A DNA stretch of 53,502 nucleotides from Ignavibacteriota bacterium (GTDB taxonomy: Bacteria; Bacteroidota; Ignavibacteria; Ignavibacteriales; Melioribacteraceae), in the NCBI GenBank assembly GCA_016713565.1, contig JADJOX010000004.1:1-53502 (forward strand), in the 5' to 3' direction. The notes below the pieces were generated by a model. That model did not search any database. It saw nothing but the letters and a program-made list of their open reading frames with translations, and was not told the DNA's origin. Within the stretch, counting starts at the first letter, position 1; every line of letters begins with the position of its first letter. Position numbers and translations under genes: made by a program. Below are positions 28,127-36,892 of the stretch, piece after piece.

Positions 28127-30829
28127 ATGAGAAAAATAACTTTACTTCAATTTAAATTTATCATAGGTCTTATTTTTGGATTTGTGAGTTTAAATTTTGC
28201 ACAAAACGTTGGAGATGTCGCGCAGAACTACGGTTTTGAAGATGGTGTCGGCGCCGACAATGTCCCTACTGGCTGCAGTTTTGACGATTACAATGGAAAT
28301 GGTTCATTCGTTTTGGATCAAACGGTATTTCATTCAGGCGCTGCTTCAGGTTTGTTAAAAGGAACAGACGCAAATGCGGTAAGTTTGGATTCATACTTAC
28401 CAAATATTGCTTCGGCAAATAAAGGTGATGTATATTCATTGAGCATTTGGATCAAAACGGATATGACCGATGGCGTTATCGCTATTCAGGATTACAGTTT
28501 TGCTTTGTACGAAGAACACGAAGTTACCGCAACAGATTGGACCGAATATACTGCTGAGTTTTCCGCGGCTGAAACCGGAAATTCTGGCGTTAGTATTGGA
28601 TTTTATGGCAGCGGTAAAGTATGGATTGATGACTGCGTAATTACACTAACAAAAAAAGTTTACAATATAGGAGATATACTTCAAGTTTATGGATTTGAAG
28701 ACGGAGTTGATGCTGGCAATGTTCCGACGGGCTGCAGTTTGGATGACTATAACGGAAATGCCGAATTTATACTCGATGAAACAATTTATCATACCGGCGG
28801 CGCTTCCGGATTGCTTAAAGCGCAAGATAATGCAAGTGAAGTAAGTTTGGATTCTTACCTGCCGAATATTGACGGAGTTGAAAAAGGCGCTACTTATTCA
28901 TATAGTGTATGGCTTAAAGCTGATGTAACAAGTGGTGAATTTGCCGTGCAGATTGTTCCGCAATGGGATTATTATGGTAACGATCCTGCAGTTACAGATT
29001 GGGTGGAATATACCGGAACATTTGAAGCAGCTAAAGACGGTGAAAGCGGAATCGCAATTGGGTTATACGGCACCGGAAAAATTTGGATAGATGATGTTAC
29101 AATTACAAAATTGACTGAAGCTCCACCGGCAATACCTAATGACGTGGTTGCAAATCCAAGTTTTGAATTGCCGAACGAAGCAGGTGATTCTCCAATTAAT
29201 TGGCAAGTTGAAGCTTGGGGTTCGGGTTCTACTGAGATTGGTTTTGTTGGAAACGATACGGCTCGATATATTTGGGATAATACAGTTTCACATACGGGAG
29301 AATATTCGGGTAAAATTCAGGTTACTCAAGCCGATATTGACCAAGGTTCAATGGATGCGGGCTGGCGTACACAAACTTTGGAATTCTTATCAGGCGGAAT
29401 ATATGAGCTAAAATATTGGGCAAAAACCGCCAACTTTGCAAAAGGTAACAGATTTAGAATCAGTATCGGATATAATAATGTAGATTTGACTCAAATTCTT
29501 GTAAATAGTGATTGGGTTGAAGTAAAAGACACAATTTTATTTCCCACCGATCAGGATGAAAACGGCTGGAGAAATCAAATGAGATTCAGATTAAGTGGAC
29601 CAGCTATTGCTGATACTATGGCTGAAGCATGGGTCGATGATGTTAATTTTACACTTTTAGGAATGCAGGCATTACAATTGGATTCTGTTGTTGCTATCAG
29701 ACAGCTTGACAATTCAGTTAAATTAACCTGGCCTGTAAGCAAAGATGTTACCGGAGCAACTTATCACATTTTAATGCAGCCGACAAGCATAAACGGAATA
29801 TTTGAAAAGAATCTGCTCAACAACCCCGGTTTTGAAACTCCTAATTCTGATGGATCCGCACCTCAGGATTGGACATTCCAAGATTTTGCAAACGGAACAG
29901 CCGCTGCCGCTGTTGGGGAATGGCCTGCTGCTGAAACTTATTCGGAAGGCGGCGACTTTAGCGTATACGTAGGTGAAATGACAGCACACGATGGTGTTGG
30001 TATAAAAGCAAGATGGTATCAGACTTATGAAAGAAGTAAATTATCCAGATCGCAAGCTTATTTATACGGAGCAATAGTAAAATATTCAGACGTTGTTCCT
30101 AATCAAGATCCAATATTAAGTGATATACATCCGGCGGGTCAATATTACAATAGCGGAGTTAATATTTGGTATGACAGAAGTGAATTTGAATTTCAAAATA
30201 CTTCCTTGCTTGAATTAGGATTCTCAACACCAATCGGTACATCTGAAGGGTGGGAAATGGTTTCGTTCCCAATCGTTTATGATCAGGCGCAAACTCGTCA
30301 TAGATTCGGAATCGGAATTGGTCAGCTTGCAGCTTCTTACGGAAACGCGTATATTGATAATACATTCGTTGTTCCATTCGACGTAGTTGGTTCAACAAGC
30401 GCTACAACGTATACAATTGAAAATGTTCCGGCAGATGTAAAATATTTCGCAGTTTATGTTGAAGACGGTTCGGGCAGTTTAATTGCATCACCCGCAAAAA
30501 TAACCGTTGATAAATCAAGTCTTGTAGCTGTTGAGGATACACAATTACCGGTTGAATTCAGTTTGGAACAAAATTATCCAAATCCGTTCAACCCAAGTAC
30601 AACTATAAAATTCGGATTGAAAGTTGATTCTGACGTTTCTCTGAAAATATTCAATATTCTTGGTCAGGAAGTTACAACTTTAATAAATAAAAAAATGAAA
30701 GCTGGTTATAATAATATTCAATTTAATTCAGCCAATTTATCAAGCGGTGTTTATTTTTACAGAATGGAAGCAAACGGCGTTAATGGACAAAAATTTGTTT
30801 CTGTTAAAAAAATGATGTTCCTAAAATAG
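28127..30829 (+). CDS. Multi-CBM T9SS-secreted protein
   Basis: 900 residues. Signal peptide to about residue 26 (IIGLIFGFVSLNFAQ). Four carbohydrate-binding-type beta-sandwiches (CBM_4_9-like) follow at about 28-180, 180-330, 338-515 and 560-760. The first two are close tandem copies (NYGFEDGVGADNVPTGCSFD and VYGFEDGVDAGNVPTGCSLD). The C-terminus is a classic T9SS type A sorting domain (FSLEQNYPNPFNPSTTIKFG, then SSGVYFYRMEANG and MMFLK). There is no catalytic domain, so it is a binding or scaffold protein displayed at the surface. GAGGT before the ATG is a fair ribosome-binding site, and a hairpin terminator follows. Confidence 0.87.
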   Translation: MRKITLLQFKFIIGLIFGFVSLNFAQNVGDVAQNYGFEDGVGADNVPTGCSFDDYNGNGSFVLDQTVFHSGAASGLLKGTDANAVSLDSYLPNIASANKGDVYSLSIWIKTDMTDGVIAIQDYSFALYEEHEVTATDWTEYTAEFSAAETGNSGVSIGFYGSGKVWIDDCVITLTKKVYNIGDILQVYGFEDGVDAGNVPTGCSLDDYNGNAEFILDETIYHTGGASGLLKAQDNASEVSLDSYLPNIDGVEKGATYSYSVWLKADVTSGEFAVQIVPQWDYYGNDPAVTDWVEYTGTFEAAKDGESGIAIGLYGTGKIWIDDVTITKLTEAPPAIPNDVVANPSFELPNEAGDSPINWQVEAWGSGSTEIGFVGNDTARYIWDNTVSHTGEYSGKIQVTQADIDQGSMDAGWRTQTLEFLSGGIYELKYWAKTANFAKGNRFRISIGYNNVDLTQILVNSDWVEVKDTILFPTDQDENGWRNQMRFRLSGPAIADTMAEAWVDDVNFTLLGMQALQLDSVVAIRQLDNSVKLTWPVSKDVTGATYHILMQPTSINGIFEKNLLNNPGFETPNSDGSAPQDWTFQDFANGTAAAAVGEWPAAETYSEGGDFSVYVGEMTAHDGVGIKARWYQTYERSKLSRSQAYLYGAIVKYSDVVPNQDPILSDIHPAGQYYNSGVNIWYDRSEFEFQNTSLLELGFSTPIGTSEGWEMVSFPIVYDQAQTRHRFGIGIGQLAASYGNAYIDNTFVVPFDVVGSTSATTYTIENVPADVKYFAVYVEDGSGSLIASPAKITVDKSSLVAVEDTQLPVEFSLEQNYPNPFNPSTTIKFGLKVDSDVSLKIFNILGQEVTTLINKKMKAGYNNIQFNSANLSSGVYFYRMEANGVNGQKFVSVKKMMFLK
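28205..29115 (+). repeat. Tandem duplication of two CBM-like modules
   Basis: Within the multi-CBM gene, about 450 bases (28205-28650) are repeated at about 28660-29115 as a diverged tandem copy. At protein level the conserved blocks are GFEDGV, NVPTGCS, DDYNGN, SGLLK, VSLDSYLPNI, WIDD and VTIT. Inter-copy divergence is high enough that it is an old duplication. Confidence 0.7.
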
Positions 30830-30859
30830 TTTTTTTTATTTACTGATAAACAGTAATCG

Positions 30860-30890
30860 ATTGAGGCAGGGAAATCCGGCCTCAATTTTA
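30860..30890 (+). terminator. Rho-independent-type terminator after the CBM gene
   Basis: ATTGAGGC (30860-30867) pairs with GCCTCAAT (30879-30886), with a possible inner GG/CC pairing and a short GAAAT loop. It is followed by TTTAATTAA. It separates the ROK-linked receptor operon from the GH109 gene. Confidence 0.6.
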
Positions 30891-31000
30891 ATTAACTGAA
30901 TAATCAAATAATTAAAAGTAAAACACCTTTATTGACTAATGTTTCTTAATTAGGATTGTTGTGTTTTAAAATTTTTATTCAAATAATGAACGGTGTAATA

Positions 31001-32395
31001 ATGAAATCTTTTAACAGACGCGATTTCCTTAAAACTGCGGCAATTTCCGGAATTGGTTTAACTATGGCCCCAAGTTTTGCAAAAGCCGATGAAAAAATAA
31101 AATTTCAAAGATCAAAACCGAATGGTAAAGTAAATATCGCTTTCATCGGTGTCGGCTTGCGTGGTAGAGACCACGTTGATAATATTGCAAAAAGAAAGGA
31201 TGTTGAAATTACGGCAATTTGCGATTTAGATAAAAATGCGCTTGAAGAGACTCAAAAAATTCTTAGAGATCATTCAAGAAAGGAAGCCGCAACGTTTACC
31301 GGTGATGAATACGCATTTATGAAATTATTGGAACGCGATGATGTTGACGGTGTAATTATCGCTACACCATGGCTTTGGCACACAAGAATGGCTGTTGCAG
31401 CAATGAAAGCCGGTAAATTTCCCGGCATTGAAGTTAGCGCCGCAAATACAATTGATGAATGTTGGGATTTGGTAAACACTTCCGAGGAAACCGGAATTCC
31501 ATGTATGCTGCTTGAAAATGTTTGCTTTGCCAGAGAAGCAATGGCAGTTCTAAAAATGATAAGAGAAGGAGTTTGGGGTGAATTAGTTCACGCAACTTGC
31601 GGATATCGGCATGATTTACGTGAAGTCAAATTCAATGACGGAAAACAGCCTTACGGCGGAGGAGTTGAATTTGGTGATAAAGGATTTTCCGAAGCTAAAT
31701 GGAGAACTAAACATTCACTTTTGCGTAATGGTGATATTTATCCAACACACGGAATTGGTCCGGTTGCCGAATGGTTTGATATAAACCGCGGTAATAGATT
31801 CGTATCATTGACTTCAACTGCAACAAAATCAATTGGTCTCCATAATTATATTGTAAACCATCCAAAGGGCGGTGAAGATCATCCGAATGCAAAATTAGAA
31901 TGGAAACTTGGTGATATAATTACATCGGTAATAAAAACAGCCAAAGATGAAACTTTAATTGTTACACACGATACAAATCTGCCTCGTCCATATTCATGGG
32001 GATTTACTATGCATTCGGCAAAAGGTGTTTGGGATGGTCAATTTGAAGGGAAGAGGTTTTATTTGGAAGGAAAATCAAAACCTCATACATGGACTGAAGG
32101 TGATGAATATGATAATCTTATGAAAAGTTATGATCATCCGCTATGGAAGAAAGAAGAAGAAGAAGCAGAAGGAGCCGGACACGGCGGTATAGATTATTTT
32201 ACCGATCAAGCGTTTGTTGATAGCGTAAAAAATATGGTTCAGCCGCCAATTGATGTTTATGACGCGGCTGCGTGGAGCGCCATTACACCGCTTTCCGAAG
32301 CGTCAATTGCAAGCAACAGTTCTCCTCAATTTTTCCCTGATTTTACTCGAGGCAGATGGATGACCAATAAAAGAATTTTCGGCTTAACAGATTAA
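31001..32395 (+). CDS. GH109-like NAD-dependent alpha-N-acetylgalactosaminidase
   Basis: About 464 residues. The N-terminus carries a twin-arginine signal (FNRRDFLKTAAISGIGLTM), so it is folded in the cytoplasm and exported by Tat. A Gfo/Idh/MocA Rossmann fold follows (VNIAFIGVGLRGRDHV, ITAICDLDKNAL). The segments WLWHTRMAVAAMKAGKFPGI, KWRTKHSLLRNGDIYPTHGI and GPVAEWFDINRGNRF match glycoside hydrolase family 109, which uses NAD in a redox-assisted hydrolysis of terminal alpha-GalNAc. The ATG at 31001 was chosen because it begins the Tat signal. It stands between two terminators. GH109 is more likely than an ordinary oxidoreductase; the exact glycan is unknown. Confidence 0.82.
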   Translation: MKSFNRRDFLKTAAISGIGLTMAPSFAKADEKIKFQRSKPNGKVNIAFIGVGLRGRDHVDNIAKRKDVEITAICDLDKNALEETQKILRDHSRKEAATFTGDEYAFMKLLERDDVDGVIIATPWLWHTRMAVAAMKAGKFPGIEVSAANTIDECWDLVNTSEETGIPCMLLENVCFAREAMAVLKMIREGVWGELVHATCGYRHDLREVKFNDGKQPYGGGVEFGDKGFSEAKWRTKHSLLRNGDIYPTHGIGPVAEWFDINRGNRFVSLTSTATKSIGLHNYIVNHPKGGEDHPNAKLEWKLGDIITSVIKTAKDETLIVTHDTNLPRPYSWGFTMHSAKGVWDGQFEGKRFYLEGKSKPHTWTEGDEYDNLMKSYDHPLWKKEEEEAEGAGHGGIDYFTDQAFVDSVKNMVQPPIDVYDAAAWSAITPLSEASIASNSSPQFFPDFTRGRWMTNKRIFGLTD

Positions 32396-32413
32396 AATTA
32401 TGCCTCCCAAATG

Positions 32414-32462
32414 AGGTTTGTGTATTAAACTTTCTTAAGGTAAAATACACAAACCTTTTTTA
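32414..32462 (+). terminator. Strong Rho-independent terminator after GH109 gene
   Basis: AGGTTTGTGTATT (32414-32426) pairs perfectly, over 13 bases, with AATACACAAACCT (32444-32456) and is followed by TTTTTTA. The loop is 17 bases. It ends the GH109 transcript before the DUF3472 genes. Confidence 0.75.
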
Positions 32463-32537
32463 TGTGTTAAAAGTATTTTTTAATATGATTTTTTTTGGTG
32501 AAAGATAGTTTGTATAAAAAATGGATTTTTAATAATT

Positions 32538-34640
32538 ATGTATACTAAAGATGTTTTAGCTAAAGTATTTTTAAATGTTTTAGTAATATATCTAATTTTA
32601 AGTTCTTCAAATCTTACCGCGCAGAATTCAGCTTTATCGGTTCACTTAAGCGCCAACGACGAATACCCTGGCAACACAATAATGAAAACCTTAAAAATTC
32701 CGCACAAAACTCTATACACTTATTATTGCGCTTTATCTTGGAATACAGGAATAGAAGGCGGCGGATACTGCGGAATGCAAAATCATCCTTCGGGAAATAA
32801 TTTTATTTTTTCAATTTGGGATCCTATTTCTACAAACCAGGCAATTAAAGCGGCTTATACCGGAAATGGAACACAAGTCGAGAATTTTGGAGGCGAAGGC
32901 ACCGGTTTAAAAAGCTGGAACTTTGAGCTTGGCTGGGCCGAAGGTCATGATTACCAATTATTGGCAAAATGCTGGGATGTTGAAACGCATACATATTTTG
33001 GATATTGGGTTCATGATATATCGAGCAAAAATTGGCTACATTTAGTTACAATGGATTTTCCGGTTAAAAGTGTCAGATTTAATTCTTCGACAAATTCTTT
33101 TTTAGAAGATTGGTCGAGTACCGGACAAAATATGAGAAAGGTTTATCAAAAGGACGGATATAAAAAAAGTATAGAAAATAATTGGTTCCCGTTTAACGCC
33201 GCAAATTTTCAAATCAACACATATGATATTGGTCCCGGAAAACGGTCATACAACTATAAAGATAATTATGACGCGGGTGTTGAAAATGGATATTACTACA
33301 TGCAATCCGGAGGAAGTACAGCTCCAAGTTTTAGTGGAACATCAACAACATTATCAAGTAATTTCCCTAGCAGCCCCAATAATTTGCCGATTGAATTTTA
33401 TATAACAAATTTAACTACCGAAGAAATTTCATGGACTGTTCCGCAATCCTCAACTCCTCAATTCAAGGTGACAGTCGGCATTGGAAGCAACACAATTATT
33501 GATTCCATAATAACGGATAAAAAATTTGTAAACATTAACGCACAAAACGGGGATCTTGTACGGATTACAATTGAAGATGTGATAGGAAATTTGGTTACAA
33601 AAAAAATGGTTGTCGGAAACGGCGATTTTGCCCCAACTGTTCCACAAGGATTGAAAGTTGACAATTATGAAAGTACAAGTTTTACAATAAGCTGGGATTC
33701 GGTTAAATCGTCTGAGACTTATATTGTTCAGCTTCAGAAAAATTTTATATGGGAAACTGTTGACAGTCTTGCATCAACTTCATATACATTTTCAAATTTA
33801 GAAGGTAGAACAAGATACAGAACTCGCGTATGCTCAAAAAATTCGTTTGGTTTAAGCGCGTTTTCGGATTATGTTTTTGCAATTACAACCGTGAATAATG
33901 AAAATATAATTACAAAAGAAAATTGGTCAATTATTTATTTCGATAGTGAAGAAACTTCCGGTGAAGACGGTGCCGCCGCGAACGCGATTGACGGTGATGA
34001 AAATACTTTTTGGCATACCGAATGGAGCGGTTCAACTCCGGCTCAGCCGCATGAAATTCAAATTGATTTGGGCAATAGTTATAATTTAAAAGGAATGAAG
34101 TATTTGCCGAGGCAGGATGGCGGAACAAACGGTACCATTAAAGAATATAATTTTTACGTAAGTAAAGACGCAGTGGATTGGATTCCGGTCATTTCAAATG
34201 GTTCGTTTGAACCCAACACCGAACTTAAAGAAGTAGATTTTAGTGCGGTTGAAGCAAAATATGTGAAATTAGTTTCAACTTCAGAAATAAATGATGGACC
34301 TTGGACATCGATGGCGGAATTGTTCTTGGTCGGAGATCTTATAGTTAATGTTGATGAAAGTAATAATTCTCTGCCTAACAAATTTGAACTTAAGCAAGCT
34401 TATCCTAATCCATTTAATCCTAACACTACAATAGAATATTCAATACCCGAAAAATGTTTTGTAAAATTGACTATATTTAATTCGTTAGGTGAATTAGTTA
34501 AAACAGTTATCAATAATTATAAGCAAGCCGGATATTATAAATATGAATTTGATGGTTCCTTTCTTTCAAGCGGAGTATACTATTATAAATTGGAAACGCC
34601 AAATTTTTCGCAAACACAAAAACTTGTTCTGCTCAAATAA
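32538..34640 (+). CDS. DUF3472 protein with FN3, discoidin-like and T9SS domains
   Basis: 700 residues. Signal peptide to about residue 29 (VLVIYLILSSSNLTAQ). Residues 30-260 are a DUF3472-like domain (YYCALSWNTGIEGGGYCGMQ, SFLEDWSSTGQNMRKVYQKD). Residues 368-455 are fibronectin-III-like (GLKVDNYESTSFTISWDSVK). Residues 470-605 resemble an F5/8 type C (discoidin, CBM32-like) domain (NAIDGDENTFWHTEWSGSTP, IQIDLGNSYNLKGMKYLPRQ). The end is a T9SS type A sorting domain (LKQAYPNPFNPNTTIEYSIP, SSGVYYYKLETP). It is displayed at the surface and probably binds amino-sugar glycans. The next gene shares DUF3472. Confidence 0.82.
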   Translation: MYTKDVLAKVFLNVLVIYLILSSSNLTAQNSALSVHLSANDEYPGNTIMKTLKIPHKTLYTYYCALSWNTGIEGGGYCGMQNHPSGNNFIFSIWDPISTNQAIKAAYTGNGTQVENFGGEGTGLKSWNFELGWAEGHDYQLLAKCWDVETHTYFGYWVHDISSKNWLHLVTMDFPVKSVRFNSSTNSFLEDWSSTGQNMRKVYQKDGYKKSIENNWFPFNAANFQINTYDIGPGKRSYNYKDNYDAGVENGYYYMQSGGSTAPSFSGTSTTLSSNFPSSPNNLPIEFYITNLTTEEISWTVPQSSTPQFKVTVGIGSNTIIDSIITDKKFVNINAQNGDLVRITIEDVIGNLVTKKMVVGNGDFAPTVPQGLKVDNYESTSFTISWDSVKSSETYIVQLQKNFIWETVDSLASTSYTFSNLEGRTRYRTRVCSKNSFGLSAFSDYVFAITTVNNENIITKENWSIIYFDSEETSGEDGAAANAIDGDENTFWHTEWSGSTPAQPHEIQIDLGNSYNLKGMKYLPRQDGGTNGTIKEYNFYVSKDAVDWIPVISNGSFEPNTELKEVDFSAVEAKYVKLVSTSEINDGPWTSMAELFLVGDLIVNVDESNNSLPNKFELKQAYPNPFNPNTTIEYSIPEKCFVKLTIFNSLGELVKTVINNYKQAGYYKYEFDGSFLSSGVYYYKLETPNFSQTQKLVLLK

Positions 34641-34643
34641 AAT

Positions 34644-35948
34644 ATGCTATTGAAAACGCTAAAGAAAATTTTAATAATATTACTTGTTACAAATCTAACT
34701 GCAATTTACTTTGCTCAATCTGATAATGATTCGACGACGATAAAAATTCCTATAGGTGGAAATACTTGGATAGTAAATGAAAAAATTTCCTCGGAAGGAA
34801 TAATTACAGATGACGGAATTACAAATTGGACAAACCCTAAAACAAAGTTTAGGATTTATTTCAAACTGCCAAATTCGGGCAAATTAAAAGTCTATTGCAA
34901 TCTTAAGGTAAATGACGGCAGATCAAAAATAAAATTTTCACTGAACGGCGAAAGCAAAATAATTTCTATAAGCAATAATATTTTTAAAAATATTTTTGTA
35001 TATGAATTTAGCAATGTGAATACAGGATATCAATTTTTGGAATTGGAAGGTATAAGCAAAACCGGCTCTAATTTTGCTGAATTAAAAGATTTAATAATTA
35101 GCGGCGAAGCGGCAAAAGGAAAAACATATTTTGTAAAAGATGATTTTTATTGGGGAAGAAGAGGTCCATCTGTTCATTTAAATTTTCCCATTCCCGAAAA
35201 TATTAAAAATGCAGAGTGGTTTTATAGTGAAATTACGGTTCCAAAAGGTGAAGATGTACTTGGGTCATACTTTATGGCAAATGGATTCGCTCACGGTTAT
35301 TTTGGTATACAGGTTAATTCGGAAACAGAAAGAAGAATATTATTTTCGGTATGGAGTCCGTATGATACTCAAGACCCGAATGATATCCCTGATGAATATA
35401 AGATCAAACTTATAAGTAAAGGCAAGGATGTTCATGCGGGAGAATTTGGAAGCGAAGGATCAGGCGGACAAAGTTATTTAAAGTATAATTGGAAAGCTGG
35501 AGTTAATTATTCTTTCTTATTGAGAGGCATTCCTGTTGGTGACAGCATCACAAATTACAGCGCTTATTTTTATTCGCCTGAAGAAAACGAATGGAAACTT
35601 ATAGCGACATTTCTAAGACCTTTTACAGATTCTTATTTGACCAATCTATATTCATTTCTTGAAAATTTTTATACTGAAACCGGAAATGTTGAAAGAATGG
35701 CGTACTATAAAAATCAATGGATTTGCGATAGTGAAAATATTTGGCATGAATTGACAAAAGCAAAATTTACCGCGGACGCTACCGCGAGAAAAAACGCAAG
35801 AATGGATTTTTCCGGCGGAATTAAAGAAGGTGAATTTTACTTAAAAAATTGCGGTTTTTTTGATCACAATACTGAAATTGGAGAAATCTTTAAAAAAAAT
35901 AAATTAAATAGTAAACCAAATATTAATTTTGATGATCTGCCGAAATAA
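34644..35948 (+). CDS. DUF5077-DUF3472 secreted protein
   Basis: 434 residues. Signal peptide (ILIILLVTNLTAIYFAQS). Residues 28-150 match DUF5077 (IPIGGNTWIVNEKISSEGII), and residues 155-410 match DUF3472 (SVHLNFPIPENIKNAEWFYS, then GEFGSEGSGGQSYLKYNWKA and SFLENFYTETGNVERMAYYK). There is no sorting domain, so it is periplasmic or released. It begins 3 bases after the previous stop. DUF3472 proteins are common in glycan-utilisation loci but have no settled activity. Confidence 0.82.
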   Translation: MLLKTLKKILIILLVTNLTAIYFAQSDNDSTTIKIPIGGNTWIVNEKISSEGIITDDGITNWTNPKTKFRIYFKLPNSGKLKVYCNLKVNDGRSKIKFSLNGESKIISISNNIFKNIFVYEFSNVNTGYQFLELEGISKTGSNFAELKDLIISGEAAKGKTYFVKDDFYWGRRGPSVHLNFPIPENIKNAEWFYSEITVPKGEDVLGSYFMANGFAHGYFGIQVNSETERRILFSVWSPYDTQDPNDIPDEYKIKLISKGKDVHAGEFGSEGSGGQSYLKYNWKAGVNYSFLLRGIPVGDSITNYSAYFYSPEENEWKLIATFLRPFTDSYLTNLYSFLENFYTETGNVERMAYYKNQWICDSENIWHELTKAKFTADATARKNARMDFSGGIKEGEFYLKNCGFFDHNTEIGEIFKKNKLNSKPNINFDDLPK

Positions 35949-35983
35949 TATATATATCGTTAAACCTAAGGAAATATTTTTGT

Positions 35984-36892
35984 ATGCCTAATAAGCCCGC
36001 TTTGTTAATTCTTGCTGCAGGTTTGGGTTCTCGCTACGGAAGCTTAAAACAAATTGATAGAATTGGTCCTTCCGGTGAACGTATCATAGATTATTCAGTT
36101 TATGACGCAATTAGAGCCGGATTTGGAAAAATAGTATATGTTATAAGAAAAAGTTTTGAACAAGAATTTAAAGAAGTAATAATTGATTCTTTGCCAAAGA
36201 ATATTGAATCAGAATACGTATTCCAAGAATTGGATTCTGTAAATACAGCATCACGATTTAATACAGAAAGACTAAAACCATGGGGAACAGGCCACGCATT
36301 GCTTTCAGCCGCTAGTGCAATAAATAATTCATTCGCTGTAATTAATGCCGATGATTTTTATGGCGCGAATTCATTTAAATTAGCGTGTGACTTTTTAACT
36401 TCAACAAGCGAAATGAAAACAGAACATGCTTTGATTGGGTTCAAATTAGTTAATACTTTATCAGAGTACGGAACTGTATCTCGCGGAATTTGCGAAATAG
36501 ATGATTATAATTATATAACGTCAATAATTGAACGTACAGAAATAAAAAAAGAAAATGATAAAATATCGTACAAAGATAATGATGGTAATTGGGTAAATTT
36601 GACGGGTGAAGAAATTATATCAATGAACATGTTTGCTTTTAAGCCATCTGTTTTTTCAAAATTTTATGAATGTTTTTCGAATTTCATCAAAATAAAGGGT
36701 AATGATCTTAAGTCTGAATTTTATTTGCCGTTCGGTGTTGATCAAGTTATTAAAAGCGAAGCCGGCAAGGTAAATTTATTAATAACTGATGAGCAATGGT
36801 TCGGTCTAACATATATAGAAGACAAGAAAATTGTGAGAGAAAAAATTAATAATTTGATAAAACAAGGATTCTATCCAACACAATTATGGTAA
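35984..36892 (+). CDS. Sugar-1-phosphate nucleotidyltransferase
   Basis: 302 residues, cytoplasmic. The N-terminus LLILAAGLGSRYGSLKQID is the NTP-transferase signature loop, followed by SVYDAIRAGFGKIVYVIRKS, WGTGHALLSAASAIN and INADDFYGANSF (a metal-binding Asp in NADD). It transfers a nucleotide to a sugar 1-phosphate. The gene overlaps the NahK-like kinase by 7 bases, so it most likely uses HexNAc-1-phosphate to make UDP-GalNAc or UDP-GlcNAc. That substrate is inferred from the partner. AAGGAAAT lies upstream as a fair ribosome-binding site. Confidence 0.82.
   Translation: MPNKPALLILAAGLGSRYGSLKQIDRIGPSGERIIDYSVYDAIRAGFGKIVYVIRKSFEQEFKEVIIDSLPKNIESEYVFQELDSVNTASRFNTERLKPWGTGHALLSAASAINNSFAVINADDFYGANSFKLACDFLTSTSEMKTEHALIGFKLVNTLSEYGTVSRGICEIDDYNYITSIIERTEIKKENDKISYKDNDGNWVNLTGEEIISMNMFAFKPSVFSKFYECFSNFIKIKGNDLKSEFYLPFGVDQVIKSEAGKVNLLITDEQWFGLTYIEDKKIVREKINNLIKQGFYPTQLW

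Noticed and set aside
19054..30829. Classical SusCD polysaccharide-utilisation locus
   Set aside because: Two TonB receptors exist in the wider region, but neither has a SusD-like lipoprotein beside it, and the lipoproteins here do not show SusD features.
31001..32395. Ordinary Gfo/Idh/MocA dehydrogenase
   Set aside because: The Tat signal plus the YPTHGIGPVAEW and KWRTKHSLLRNGD segments fit glycoside hydrolase family 109 better than a metabolic dehydrogenase.
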